NCBI RefSeq assembly: GCF_000969415.1
Contig: NZ_JZEX01000059.1
Coordinates: 1 to 54,260, forward strand
Direction: 5' to 3'
Source: Devosia geojensis
GTDB taxonomy: Bacteria; Pseudomonadota; Alphaproteobacteria; Rhizobiales; Devosiaceae
DNA: 54,260 nt
Below are positions 1-9,658 of this stretch, one piece after another; the stretch's first letter is position 1, and every line of letters begins with the position of its first letter. The translations under genes and the position numbers were made by a program. The notes under the pieces are model-generated. The model did not search any database and was not told the DNA's origin. It worked only from the letters and a program-made list of their open reading frames with translations.

Positions 1-8
1 ACCCCCGA

Positions 9-31
9 CCCCTCCCCTCAAGGGGGAGGGG
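9..31. repeat. GC-rich palindromic intergenic hairpin
   Basis: A 9-bp perfect stem (CCCCTCCCC / GGGGAGGGG) encloses a 5-base loop just downstream of the stop codon of the ABC ATPase gene. It resembles the larger palindromes at 44366-44440 (same CTCCCC/GGGGAG theme). It is therefore either a REP-like repeat or a terminator without a T-run for the minus-strand operon. Confidence 0.5.
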
Positions 32-51
32 AGCCGGCCGGACGGGCAGTC

Positions 52-1832
<1,781 letters not shown>

Positions 1833-1836
<4 letters not shown>

Positions 1837-2738
1837 GAGTTCGTGCCCACCTTGGGATCGATGGCGTCACGCAGGCCATCGCCGATGAGATTGAGTGCCA
1901 GCACCAGTACGAGCACGGCGAGGCTGGGAAAGAGGGCGACCGAATAGCTGTCGAGGATGTTCTCGAAACCTTCGCGCACCATGCCACCCCAGGTGGGAGT
2001 CGGTGGCGCGATGCCGAGGCCTATGAAGGCGAGCGACGCTTCGGTGCGAACAGCGGTCGCCATCCACAGCGAGGCCATGACGATGATCTCGGGGACGATG
2101 TTTGGCAGGATGTGCCGGAACATGATGCGCAGATCGGAAAAGCCCAATGCATATCCGGCCTGGACGAACTCGCGCTCGCGCAGCGTCATCACCGGCGCCC
2201 GCGCGATGCGCGCGAAGGCGGGTACGGCGGTGAAGGCGATGGCGATGATGATGTTGGTGACGCTCGCTCCGAGCACCGCCACCAGGATGATGCCGAGGAT
2301 CAGCGCAGGGAAGGCGAGGACCACGTCCATGACCTGCATGATCACGATATCGATGCGGCCGCCGAAATAGCCGGCGATCAGCCCGATCAGCGAGCCGAGG
2401 ATGACGGCGAGCGTGATCGAGAGAATGCCGATGACCAGCGAATAGCGGGCGCCATGCAGCAGGCGCGAAAGGATGTCGCGGCCGTAGTAGTCCGTGCCCA
2501 GCCAATGCTCCCAGCTTGGTCCCTGCAGGCGGATGGTGATCCGCTGGGCAACCGGATCGTAGGGCGAGATGTAGGGAGCGAGGATGGCCAGGACCACGAT
2601 GGCGACGAAGATGATCGCGCCGACGAGCGTCGTCGGATTGCTGGTCAGGGCCTTGCCGGTGAACCGCAGGGCGTTGCCGGCAAGCAGCAGAAACTCGTTG
2701 CGCGGCCGCGGGGCGGCTGCCGTGTCGGTTTTGCTCAT
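1833..2738 (-). CDS. Peptide ABC transporter permease (DppC-like)
   Basis: This 301-residue inner-membrane permease belongs to the BPD_transp_1 family. It has a cytoplasmic N-terminus of about 35 residues, a first membrane helix, a periplasmic loop with the family-typical [18 protein letters not shown] stretch, and five further helices. The EAA loop lies in the last third (around [17 protein letters not shown]). I chose the ATG at 2738 because it overlaps the upstream permease stop by 4 bp and gives the normal DppC length; the frame stays open further upstream. It forms the membrane channel with the DppB-like partner. Confidence 0.93.
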
Positions 2739-3676
2739 TTGTACTGAACCCTCGGGTCGATGAGGCCATAGACGAGGTCGGTGGCAAGGTTCACGAGAAC
2801 GACGATCAGCGTGTAGATGACCATCATGCCCTGCAGCATGGTGTAATCGCGCTGGTTGAGCGCACCCACGATCAGCTTGCCGAGGCCGGGGCGGTTGAAG
2901 ACGATTTCGGTCAGCACGGAATTGCCGATCAGGATCCCGAGGTAGAGGCCGACAACGGTCACGACCGGGATGAGGCAGTTGCGCAGCGCGTGCCGCCAGA
3001 CGATGGCGAAACCGGACGCGCCCTTGGCCATGGCCGTGCGCACATAGTCCTGGCTGAGCACCTCGAGCATGGAGGAGCGGGTCACGCGGGTGACATAGGC
3101 CGCCATGATCAGCGCCAGGTTCAGCGCCGGCAGGGCGAGGTCGCGCAGGCGCTCGAGAGGCGTGGTGCCCTGGCCGCCGCTGATGACGGGGAACCAGCGC
3201 AGCACGATGGCGAAGACCAGCAGCAGCACGATGCCGGAGACGAAGGCCGGAGCCGACAGGCCCAGCAACGACACCACGCGGGTGACGTAGTCGGGGATGC
3301 GGTTGCGGTTGACCGCCGCCCAGACCCCGGCAGGCAGGCCGAGGACCACCCCCAGGACCAGCGCGACGGCCGTCAGCTCCAGCGTATGGGGTAAGACGTT
3401 CAGGACTTCCTGGATGACCGGGCGGCCGGAAACGAGGGAGGTGCCCCAATCACCCCGCAGGGCACCTCCGAGGAACTGCAGATATTGCAGCGCTATGGGC
3501 TGGTCGAGGCCCATTCTCTCCCTGAGCAGGGCAATGCTCTGCGCGCTGGCCTGGTCGCCGAGGATGACGACGGTGGGATCACCCGGCAGGATCCTGATGA
3601 CGAAGAACACCAGGGTCAGGACCGCAAGCAGGGTAACGACGGCAAAGCCGAGGCGGCGCAGAACAAAGCCCAGCAT
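2735..3676 (-). CDS. Peptide ABC transporter permease (DppB-like)
   Basis: This 313-residue protein has the usual DppB/OppB layout. An N-terminal helix (MLGFVLRRLGFAVVTLL) is followed by the family motif FFVIRILPGDP, a periplasmic region, and five more helices with an EAA-type loop (AMAKGASGFAIVWRHALRN). It pairs with the DppC-like permease. Its ATG shares one base with the stop of the solute-binding protein gene (TGATG), which implies coupled translation. No unusual residues were seen. Confidence 0.93.
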   Translation of the reverse strand: MLGFVLRRLGFAVVTLLAVLTLVFFVIRILPGDPTVVILGDQASAQSIALLRERMGLDQPIALQYLQFLGGALRGDWGTSLVSGRPVIQEVLNVLPHTLELTAVALVLGVVLGLPAGVWAAVNRNRIPDYVTRVVSLLGLSAPAFVSGIVLLLVFAIVLRWFPVISGGQGTTPLERLRDLALPALNLALIMAAYVTRVTRSSMLEVLSQDYVRTAMAKGASGFAIVWRHALRNCLIPVVTVVGLYLGILIGNSVLTEIVFNRPGLGKLIVGALNQRDYTMLQGMMVIYTLIVVLVNLATDLVYGLIDPRVQYK

Positions 3677-5226
3677 CAGTCGACCAGTCGCGTGGTTTCG
3701 TCGATCATCGGGGAGAGATTGAGCGACCCGGCGAGCGGGTAGGCGAATTGCACCTTGTTATTCCATGCATAGGGCTGGCCCATCTCATAGAGCGGTACGG
3801 CGCACAACGCCTCGACAATCTTGCGTTGCGCCTCAGCCCACAGCTCCTTCTGGCGTTCAGGATCGATCTCGGTGCGGGCCGCCTCGATCTCGGCATCCGC
3901 CACATCGCAGTGCGAGAAATTGGTGACCGCGCCGGGCGTCTGAACGATGGAGTTGGAGTCGAAGAACTGCGTCAGGAAGATATCGGCCACCGGCAGGCGG
4001 GCGGCGCCGTAGTAGACAACCTGGGAGAGGTCCTGGCGGATCTGCTCGTGGAAGGTCGGGTGATCCACCAGCTCGAAGTTGAGCCGGATGCCGACCTCGG
4101 CCAACTGGGCCTGGACCACTTCCATGGTCGTCAGCATGGCGGGCAGGGTGGTCTGCACGGTCTTCAGGTCGATGCCGTCCGGATAGCCGGCTTCGGCCAA
4201 TAGGGCCCGGGCCTTTTCCGGATCGTATTCGGGCAGGTCCTGCGCCTCGTAGCCGAGATAGCCCGACGGAATGACGGAGGTGGCCTCGCGGGTCAGCATC
4301 TCGCCGCGGAAGGCGACGAGGCCGGCGCGGTCGACCGCATGGGCGATCGCCTGGCGGACGCGGATATCGTCGAGCGGCGGCTGGTTCATGTTGAGGTGCA
4401 GCTGATGCAACTCGTAGGGGCCGAGCACCGAGACGGTCGTGTCGGGCAACTGGGCGGTGCGGTCCAGCCACGACTGCTCGAAGCGGCCGTTGACGAGGTC
4501 GACTTCCCCGGACTGGAAGGCCAGGTCGCGGCTTGAGTCGGAGCCGAGATAGCGGAAGAGGATCTCCTTGATCTCGGGGGTGCCGCGGAAATACCCGTCG
4601 TTGGCGACGAGGCGCACGAACTGCTGCGACTGGTATTCGGCGAACGCGAACGGACCAGTACCTACCGGATTACGGCCGAAGTCCTCGCCCAGTTCGGTTC
4701 CGGCGGCCTCGCAGACGATCGAGCCGCCGTTGAACGGCACCAGCAGCCCGAGCATGCTGGGAACGGGGTGAGCGAGGCCGATTTCGACGGTATGGTCGTC
4801 TATCGCCTCGATGCGCTCGAAGGCGGCATAGTCGCCGGCATAGCTCGACGTCTCGGGTGAAGCGGCGCGCTTCAGCGAATAGACGACGTCACTGGCGGTG
4901 AGCGGGCCGTAATCCCGCTGGCAGGTGACGTCCTGGCGCAGGTTGAAGGTCCAGGTCAGCCCGTCTGCGGACGTGGTCCAGCTTTCGGCGATGTCGGGCT
5001 CGATGGTCTCGAGCGAGAACTGGCCCGGCGCGGTGCGCACCAGTCCGTTGAACATCCAGTTGATGACGTTCTTGTCCAGCGTGGCGCTGGCGCGGTGCGG
5101 GTCGAGGGTCGCCATGTCGTTGCCCGGCACGGCGATCGTCAGGGTCTGGGCGAGTGCGGCCGGTGTTCCCAGTCCGGCCAGCACGGCGGCGGTTGCCGCG
5201 CCCAGGGCGAGTGTCTTGTAGTTCAT
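3676..5226 (-). CDS. ABC transporter substrate-binding protein, family 5
   Basis: This 516-residue periplasmic binding protein of the peptide/nickel family (SBP_bac_5) should deliver substrate to the adjacent permeases. The N-terminus is a standard Sec signal peptide with predicted cleavage after ALA (about residue 26). The mature protein begins with the family pattern on first-helix substrate contact (DMATLDPHRA). I prefer the ATG at 5226 over the upstream in-frame ATG at 5247. It has an AAGGGAG ribosome-binding site seven bases away, and the longer form would place a charged tail ahead of the signal peptide. Family members bind peptides, opines, amines or sugars; context (RidA and an amine oxidoreductase) suggests an amino-group-bearing ligand. 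Confidence 0.93.
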   Translation of the reverse strand: MNYKTLALGAATAAVLAGLGTPAALAQTLTIAVPGNDMATLDPHRASATLDKNVINWMFNGLVRTAPGQFSLETIEPDIAESWTTSADGLTWTFNLRQDVTCQRDYGPLTASDVVYSLKRAASPETSSYAGDYAAFERIEAIDDHTVEIGLAHPVPSMLGLLVPFNGGSIVCEAAGTELGEDFGRNPVGTGPFAFAEYQSQQFVRLVANDGYFRGTPEIKEILFRYLGSDSSRDLAFQSGEVDLVNGRFEQSWLDRTAQLPDTTVSVLGPYELHQLHLNMNQPPLDDIRVRQAIAHAVDRAGLVAFRGEMLTREATSVIPSGYLGYEAQDLPEYDPEKARALLAEAGYPDGIDLKTVQTTLPAMLTTMEVVQAQLAEVGIRLNFELVDHPTFHEQIRQDLSQVVYYGAARLPVADIFLTQFFDSNSIVQTPGAVTNFSHCDVADAEIEAARTEIDPERQKELWAEAQRKIVEALCAVPLYEMGQPYAWNNKVQFAYPLAGSLNLSPMIDETTRLVD

Positions 5227-5266
5227 GAGTGTGCTCCCTTGCTCCATAACTCAATCGGTTCGAAGT

Positions 5267-6436
5267 CTATCCGTGCAGTGTCGCCCCCTCGGTGAACTCA
5301 CGGCTGTTGTGGAAACGGCTGTATTTGAACGGCTCTATGGCGAGGCGCGCCGGGCGTTCCCGGACCAGATCGCTCACCAGCTTTCCGGTGATGGGACCGA
5401 GGCAGAACCCGTGACCGGAAAAGCCCATCGTCACGACCAGGCCCTCGATGCCGACATCAGCGTCGATGACCGGAATGGCGTCCGGGGTGAGGTCGATGAG
5501 ACCTGCCCAGTAGTCCTCGATCTGCGCGGCCGCGAATGCCGGCACGATATCGCCGAAGAGATCGACGACTTCGGCCATGCTCTGACCCGTCGGCAGCACG
5601 CGCGGGCGCGTGCCGACCTCGGTGCGGGTCTCGGAAAGACCCCCGTGCCAGTCCTGCAGTCCGCTGGTGACGCGAAAGCGCCCGTTGTATTCCTGCCGGC
5701 CCGCGCAATCGGCATTTGCGACGCCGATGACCTGGGTGAGGACGGCGTCAACGGGGGCCGAGCGCAGCACGGTGACCATGGGAATCTGCAGCGGCACGTC
5801 TATGCCGAGGGGCCTCAGGATCTCGTTGCCGAAGATGCCGGCGGCCACGACCACCTTCCTGGTGGGAATGCGTCCCTGATCGGTAACGACGCCAGTCACC
5901 CTGCCGTCCTCGACCTCGATCGAGAGCACGCGCTCGCCGAAGCGGGTCTTGACGCCGAGACGCTCGGCGGCGCGCACGAACCCGAGCACGGTGCTGGAGG
6001 GATCGGCGCTGCCGTCGGTGGGGCAGAGCGAGGCCGTGAGCACGTGCTCGGCGATGGCCGGGGCAATCTCGCGGATGTCCTTGTTGGTCTTGAGCAGTTT
6101 CAGCTCGAGCCCGGCTGCCGTCTGGTCGCGCACGATGTCCTCGATGACGGCGGCTTCCTCGGGCGTGCGGGCAAGCCGAAGGTTGCCCCCGCGCCGGTAG
6201 TGGGTGGGGCTGTCGAGCTCGTCGGCGAGGGTCGCCCAGATATCCACCGCCGCCTTGGCCAGCGGCAATTCGGCCGGATGGCGGCCCGATTGGCGCACCC
6301 CCGCCAGCGTCCAGCCGGAGGCCATGGCCGCCGGGCCGAAGCGGTCCACCAGGACCACGTCCAGTCCTTCCCTGGCCAGCTCATAGGCGCTCGACGAGCC
6401 GGAAATGCCGGCGCCGATAATGACAACATCAGCCAT
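5267..6436 (-). CDS. FAD-dependent oxidoreductase of the DAO family (amine/amino-acid oxidase or dehydrogenase)
   Basis: This 389-residue protein starts with a Rossmann FAD motif (VVIIGAGISGSSSAYEL, glycines at 8, 10 and 13). It shows the DAO layout throughout, including the late GFSGHGFCLGPITGKLV stretch, which closes the FAD site in sarcosine-oxidase and glycine-oxidase-like enzymes. Such enzymes oxidise C-N bonds of secondary or primary amines and amino acids, giving an imine. The gene lies between ridA (22 bp upstream) and the binding-protein gene (40 bp downstream), so it probably acts on the imported substrate. Exact substrate and acceptor are not evident. Confidence 0.88.
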   Translation of the reverse strand: MADVVIIGAGISGSSSAYELAREGLDVVLVDRFGPAAMASGWTLAGVRQSGRHPAELPLAKAAVDIWATLADELDSPTHYRRGGNLRLARTPEEAAVIEDIVRDQTAAGLELKLLKTNKDIREIAPAIAEHVLTASLCPTDGSADPSSTVLGFVRAAERLGVKTRFGERVLSIEVEDGRVTGVVTDQGRIPTRKVVVAAGIFGNEILRPLGIDVPLQIPMVTVLRSAPVDAVLTQVIGVANADCAGRQEYNGRFRVTSGLQDWHGGLSETRTEVGTRPRVLPTGQSMAEVVDLFGDIVPAFAAAQIEDYWAGLIDLTPDAIPVIDADVGIEGLVVTMGFSGHGFCLGPITGKLVSDLVRERPARLAIEPFKYSRFHNSREFTEGATLHG

Positions 6437-6458
6437 TTGTCGCTCCCGATCCTCCTGC

Positions 6459-6881
6459 CTAGACCGTCACCCGGGTGACGACGTCGGGCGTTTCGGGATC
6501 GCGGATGTAGGCGATGAGGGCCAGCTCGAGTTTCATTTCGGCATGCGGCAGCGGACCGATGGCGATGGTGTGGGCCGGGTCGTTGGCCTCGACGCGTTCT
6601 GCGATTACGGCCAGCACCGGCTCGAGATCTTCCGGGCTGCCAACGCTCACATGGAAGCGCACGGTATCGGACAGCCTGGCGCCGACAGCGGCCAGCGCTC
6701 CGGAGAGATTGTCCAGCGCCTGATGCGCCTGGCGGGTGACGTCGGGCGACATCTCGCGGGTCTCGTAGTTCCGGCCCGCCGTGTTGGACGAATAGATCCA
6801 GTTCCCTACCTTCACCAGGCGGGAAAACTTGAACATCTCCTCGTATTTGCTGCCGCTTTTGACGCGCTCCACCGCAACCAT
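6459..6881 (-). CDS. RidA family protein (Rid/YER057c/UK114)
   Basis: This 140-residue protein has the single-domain RidA fold. The N-terminal half includes RLVKVGNWIYSSNTAGRN, and the C-terminal half has the family-typical LPHAEMKLELALIAYI stretch. Canonical RidA hydrolyses reactive enamine/imine intermediates using an arginine near residue 105; here that region reads AHTIAIGPLPHAEM and has no obvious arginine, so it may belong to a Rid subgroup other than archetypal RidA. It is the first gene of the minus-strand operon, with an AGGAAG ribosome-binding site. Confidence 0.88.
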   Translation of the reverse strand: MVAVERVKSGSKYEEMFKFSRLVKVGNWIYSSNTAGRNYETREMSPDVTRQAHQALDNLSGALAAVGARLSDTVRFHVSVGSPEDLEPVLAVIAERVEANDPAHTIAIGPLPHAEMKLELALIAYIRDPETPDVVTRVTV

Positions 6882-7281
6882 TGCCTACTTCCTGAGTCGT
6901 TTTTTAGGCACCCACCGCGGGTGTCCATTTCATGGGCATGGAAGACCGGCAATTGGCTCCTGTCAACAGATATTCCAACTATCGATTTATAAATTCTTCG
7001 GAAATTCCGATTATAGGAACTCTATGAGGAGGCTTCGGCGTCTCCCCGGGCGGATGCCGCCCCACACTGAGCTGACGAATGGGGTAGGGAGGGCGGCAAT
7101 ATCGATGCCGTACGCATCCGCCGATCTGTCATACCACTTGCAAAATGCAATTGGTTTGCGTACCGTCTTCAACGGTACTCTCGAGGGCGGCATCGATCGC
7201 CTGGCATTCCCGAGCGAGGAAGAGCGCGTCAGCAGGTCGTGCCGCGACTGCCGGTTCGCTGTGCGGCTCCCGGAGGTCTTC
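6882..7281. other. 400-bp divergent spacer between ridA and the S51 peptidase gene
   Basis: No convincing gene was found. The part near 6960-7025 is locally A+T-rich (ATTCCAACTATCGATTTATA), and a short inverted repeat TTGCA-AAA-TGCAA lies at 7138-7150. Both are plausible parts of divergent promoters. The plus-strand frame of the peptidase stays open across most of the spacer, but the ribosome-binding site and family length support the internal start at 7282. Confidence 0.5.
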
Positions 7282-7968
7282 ATGAAGTTTCTTCTAACTT
7301 CCGCAGGCATCAGCAACCCGAGCATCTCCGATGCGCTCGTCGATTTGCTGGGCAAGCCGATTGCCCAGTCCAACGCCCTTTTCATCCCGACAGCCATCTA
7401 TCCCTTTCCCGGCGGCGCGGGCATGGCCTGGAAGGCGATCTGCGGCAAGGGGCCGAACCCGTTGTGCCAGCTGGGTTGGAAGTCCCTGGGCGTGCTGGAA
7501 CTCACCGCGCTGCCGAGCATCCGGGAAGAAAACTGGGTTCCGGCGGTCCGGGAAGCTGACGCGCTCCTCGTTTGGGGAGGTGACGTGCTGTATCTGACCT
7601 ATTGGATGCGTCAGTCGGGTCTGGCAGACATCCTGCCGTCGCTGACCGAAACGGTCTACGTGGGGGTAAGCGCCGGGAGCATCGCGATGACCCCCTACAA
7701 TTGCGACGCGGAGTTCGACTTGCAGTTTGTACCCGACGGCAGCGATATGGGGCAGGGAGCCGACAGGGCGCTTGGTTTGGTGGATTTCACGTTGTATCCG
7801 CACCTCAATCATCCGGAGATGCCGGACACGACATTGGCCAACATCGAAAAATGGGCGTCCGGGATCCCGGTCCCGACATATGCGATCGATGACGAGACGG
7901 CCATCAAGGTGGTCGGCGGCAAGACTGAGGTCGTCTCCGAAGGGAACTGGCGGCTGTTCACCCCCTGA
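7282..7968 (+). CDS. Peptidase S51 family protein (dipeptidase E-like)
   Basis: This 228-residue cytoplasmic serine peptidase belongs to the PepE/cyanophycinase family. The nucleophile is visible as Ser130 in the elbow YVGVSAGS, preceded by the family WGGDVLYL segment near residue 98. His174 in LYPHLNHPE is the likely catalytic histidine. PepE cleaves Asp-X dipeptides, but relatives have other specificities. The start at 7282 is supported by GGAGGT five bases upstream and by the usual PepE length of about 230. The base composition is somewhat less GC-rich than that of the neighbours, which could reflect transfer. Downstream lie two strong hairpins. Confidence 0.85.
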   Translation: MKFLLTSAGISNPSISDALVDLLGKPIAQSNALFIPTAIYPFPGGAGMAWKAICGKGPNPLCQLGWKSLGVLELTALPSIREENWVPAVREADALLVWGGDVLYLTYWMRQSGLADILPSLTETVYVGVSAGSIAMTPYNCDAEFDLQFVPDGSDMGQGADRALGLVDFTLYPHLNHPEMPDTTLANIEKWASGIPVPTYAIDDETAIKVVGGKTEVVSEGNWRLFTP

Positions 7969-8041
7969 CATCGACTCGAACGCGAGGGGATTCGCCCGGT
8001 GAACCGCGCCCTAAAAGCGGATCGCATGCGCCAACAAGAAA

Positions 8042-8069
8042 GCCGCCCGTGGAGCGTTGAACGGGCGGC
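8042..8069. terminator. Hairpin downstream of the S51 peptidase gene
   Basis: A perfect 9-bp stem (GCCGCCCGT / ACGGGCGGC) with a 10-base loop lies 74 bp after the peptidase stop, between convergent genes. There is no T-run, so it is either a Rho-assisted terminator or part of a larger RNA structure with the hairpin at 8094-8149. Confidence 0.5.
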
Positions 8070-8093
8070 AGTTGTGGACGGCTAGATTTAGGG

Positions 8094-8149
8094 TCGGGAG
8101 CCCCGGCTCGGGGACAAGCCGTTGGGGACAGGCGAAGTGGGGCTCCCGA
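8094..8149. other. Candidate structured RNA element with perfect 11-bp closing stem
   Basis: TCGGGAGCCCC (8094-8104) pairs perfectly with GGGGCTCCCGA (8139-8149). The 34 bases between them contain two copies of GGGGACA, one of them in the loop of a GGCT/AGCC mini-hairpin. The element lies between convergent genes. It may be a bidirectional terminator or a small RNA; no named family was recognised. Confidence 0.35.
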
Positions 8150-8190
8150 TGGTAAAAACCCGTTAACTCTTGTTTGGTTGCTTCCGCTGG

Positions 8191-8388
8191 CTAGTCATTC
8201 AGCAGGGCGTAGAAAAGCCATCCGAAGAGGACGATGAAGGCGGCGACGAAGACCGCGATACGGAGAGCCCCGGTGCGCGGATCGAGCCCGAAGACCGCGC
8301 GTTCGGCCGGGCCGCTGCCCAGATCCTCGAGGGACGGTTTCTCCTCTGGCCTGTCGATGTCGGTATTCGGTTTTTCCGTGTCGGGCAT
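8191..8388 (-). CDS. Small C-terminally anchored membrane protein, unknown function
   Basis: This 65-residue product has a charged, proline/glutamate-rich N-terminal half and one hydrophobic C-terminal helix (residues about 43-62, ALRIAVFVAAFIVLFGWLFYALL). It therefore looks tail-anchored or single-pass in the inner membrane. It starts 9 bp after the VOC-protein stop on the same strand and is probably cotranscribed with it from the promoter-like site at 8831-8856. The ribosome-binding site is weak. No family recognised. Confidence 0.6.
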   Translation of the reverse strand: MPDTEKPNTDIDRPEEKPSLEDLGSGPAERAVFGLDPRTGALRIAVFVAAFIVLFGWLFYALLND

Positions 8389-8397
8389 CGGTCTGTG

Positions 8398-8805
8398 TCA
8401 TCCGACATGCTGCTCGGGCGGGACGGCGAAGCGGCCTTGCGGGGTGATGAGGGTCACCACATGCCCATCCAGGTCGCGCAACACTGCCCGCTCTCCGTGC
8501 ACGTCACCCGGCTGCTCGATGATCTCGATGTCGAACGAACGCACCGCGTCGAGCGCGGCGATCACGTCCGGCACGACGATCTCGATGTAGGAGCCCTGCG
8601 CCTCGCCGCGTGCCGCCTTGGGTACGAACTCGCTGACCCAGTCGATGAGCCCGAGCTGCGCGTCGCTGTCCGGTCCCGGCGCCAGGAGGGCGTACCAGGG
8701 TTCCGAGCGCACGAGCTCGAAGCCGGTCAGGCGCTGGTAGAAATCGGTGCTGCCGCGGATGTCGCGGGTGAGCAGGTTGGTGGAAAGGCCGGTGGTCGCT
8801 GTCAT
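8398..8805 (-). CDS. VOC superfamily protein (glyoxalase/bleomycin-resistance fold)
   Basis: This 135-residue protein has two beta-alpha-beta-beta-beta modules typical of the vicinal oxygen chelate fold. The first runs from LSTNLLTRDIRGSTDFYQRLTGFELV. The second ends in AVLRDLDGHVVTLITPQ, with the family-typical D-x-D/G-H closing strand. I chose the ATG at 8805 because GAGGA lies 8 bases upstream and the protein then has normal VOC length; the frame is open further upstream. Function could be glyoxalase-like, dioxygenase-like or drug binding, and the sequence alone does not decide. An EcfG-like promoter precedes it. Confidence 0.85.
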   Translation of the reverse strand: MTATTGLSTNLLTRDIRGSTDFYQRLTGFELVRSEPWYALLAPGPDSDAQLGLIDWVSEFVPKAARGEAQGSYIEIVVPDVIAALDAVRSFDIEIIEQPGDVHGERAVLRDLDGHVVTLITPQGRFAVPPEQHVG

Positions 8806-8830
8806 CGGGGTTCCTCGCTGATGCGGAATG

Positions 8831-8856
8831 AACCGACTGCCGGCTGTCCGGGTTCC
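8831..8856 (-). promoter_or_regulatory. EcfG-type promoter-like site (GGAAC-N17-GGTT)
   Basis: Read on the minus strand, GGAAC and GGTT are separated by 17 bases, 26 bp upstream of the VOC start. The same stretch read on the plus strand gives TGAAC-N17-GGTT towards the gene at 8937, so it may fire in both directions. The known alphaproteobacterial EcfG consensus is GGAAC-N16/17-CGTT. Confidence 0.5.
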
Positions 8857-8936
8857 GGCATCCGACGGTCCTGCGCGATCGATCCTTTGGAAGGCGCATG
8901 CGTTCTGGTCAGACATCCCAAACGCGGAGACGACAC

Positions 8937-9212
8937 ATGCCGCACTCCCAGAAGAAGCCCACCGGCGGGCGGGCAAAGAGCGAGAACGTCGATTTCCTCG
9001 TCGACCGGTTCGGCATCGCCAGTCCCAAGGCCGCCGGCCTTGTTGCGGACGACGAGAGCGAGGCCGACACGCTCTCGAGCGAGAAGAACGCCCGCGAGCA
9101 CCGGGTCGACGATCTGGCGGATGCGCCAGTGCCCGAGGAGGCCAGATCGGACCACATCGCCGACAGCGATGAGGACGCGCTGAAGCCCGTCCTGCACAAC
9201 CGCAAGGGTTAG
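8937..9212 (+). CDS. Small hydrophilic acidic protein, unknown function
   Basis: This 91-residue protein is rich in Asp, Glu, Lys and Ala, with no hydrophobic core. It has a conserved-looking segment FLVDRFGIASPKAAGLVADD near residues 20-40 and is otherwise predicted to be disordered. I chose the ATG at 8937 because GGAG lies 7 bases upstream; the longer frame begins in non-conserved sequence. Its neighbours and the nearby EcfG-like site suggest a stress-induced protein. No named family was recognised. Confidence 0.7.
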   Translation: MPHSQKKPTGGRAKSENVDFLVDRFGIASPKAAGLVADDESEADTLSSEKNAREHRVDDLADAPVPEEARSDHIADSDEDALKPVLHNRKG

Positions 9213-9227
9213 GTCAGGGGGCGCTTG

Positions 9228-9485
9228 CTAGGCCTTGCGCGGCGGAGCATCGTCCTCGACTTCCGTCTCGGGACGGTCGTCGCCGCGCGCGACCTCCTCG
9301 TGCCAATCGCCCTCCTTGTCCTGGTACTGGATGGCTTCGCTCTGGCCGGCGGCTCTCTGCCGCTCCGCCGCCTGTTCGGCAGCCTCCAGCGCCGCAGCAT
9401 GGGTCGGGTAGGTTTCGGAAAAAACGTCGCCGACCTTGTAGGCAAAGCCGTCATCGTGCTCGACGATCTCGTATCGGACAGTCAT
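9228..9485 (-). CDS. DUF2188 domain-containing protein
   Basis: This 85-residue protein matches the DUF2188 pattern as I know it: a short beta strand (VRYEIVEHDDGFAYKVGDVFSETYPTHA, here quoted in part), then an alanine-rich helix (AALEAAEQAAERQ), then an acidic tail with the recurrent DWHEE and GDDRPETEVED. The start is the ATG at 9485; the upstream in-frame start lacks a ribosome-binding site. A CGAAC-N16-GGTT site lies 25 bp upstream. The function of DUF2188 is unknown, though members are often stress-linked in rhizobia. Confidence 0.8.
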   Translation of the reverse strand: MTVRYEIVEHDDGFAYKVGDVFSETYPTHAAALEAAEQAAERQRAAGQSEAIQYQDKEGDWHEEVARGDDRPETEVEDDAPPRKA

Positions 9486-9509
9486 GGCAAATCTCCGGGT
9501 TTGCACTGA

Positions 9510-9534
9510 AACCACGTCGGCTCGTCACAGTTCG
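9510..9534 (-). promoter_or_regulatory. EcfG-type promoter-like site (CGAAC-N16-GGTT)
   Basis: On the minus strand CGAAC is followed after 16 bases by GGTT, 25 bp upstream of the DUF2188 start. Two positions differ from the GGAAC...CGTT consensus, so this is one of the weaker members of the set. Confidence 0.35.
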
Positions 9535-9538
9535 GGAT

Positions 9539-9552
9539 TTAACATGGGTTAA
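9539..9552. promoter_or_regulatory. Palindrome TTAACA-TG-GGTTAA
   Basis: A near-perfect 14-bp palindrome lies in the divergent spacer between the DUF2188 and DUF2934 genes. Similar elements occur at 16711-16724 and 23948-23961. It is a candidate regulator-binding site; TTAA-N6-TTAA is one base short of the canonical CtrA spacing. Confidence 0.35.
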
Positions 9553-9658
9553 GCAGGGCTCGTCCGTCCCGGAAGTGCGGCGATCCACATGGATGGCCGA
9601 TCTCTGCAACCCGTGTCCCTGCTGGCGAATTGGTCATCTGGAAAGGACGAACGACCCG

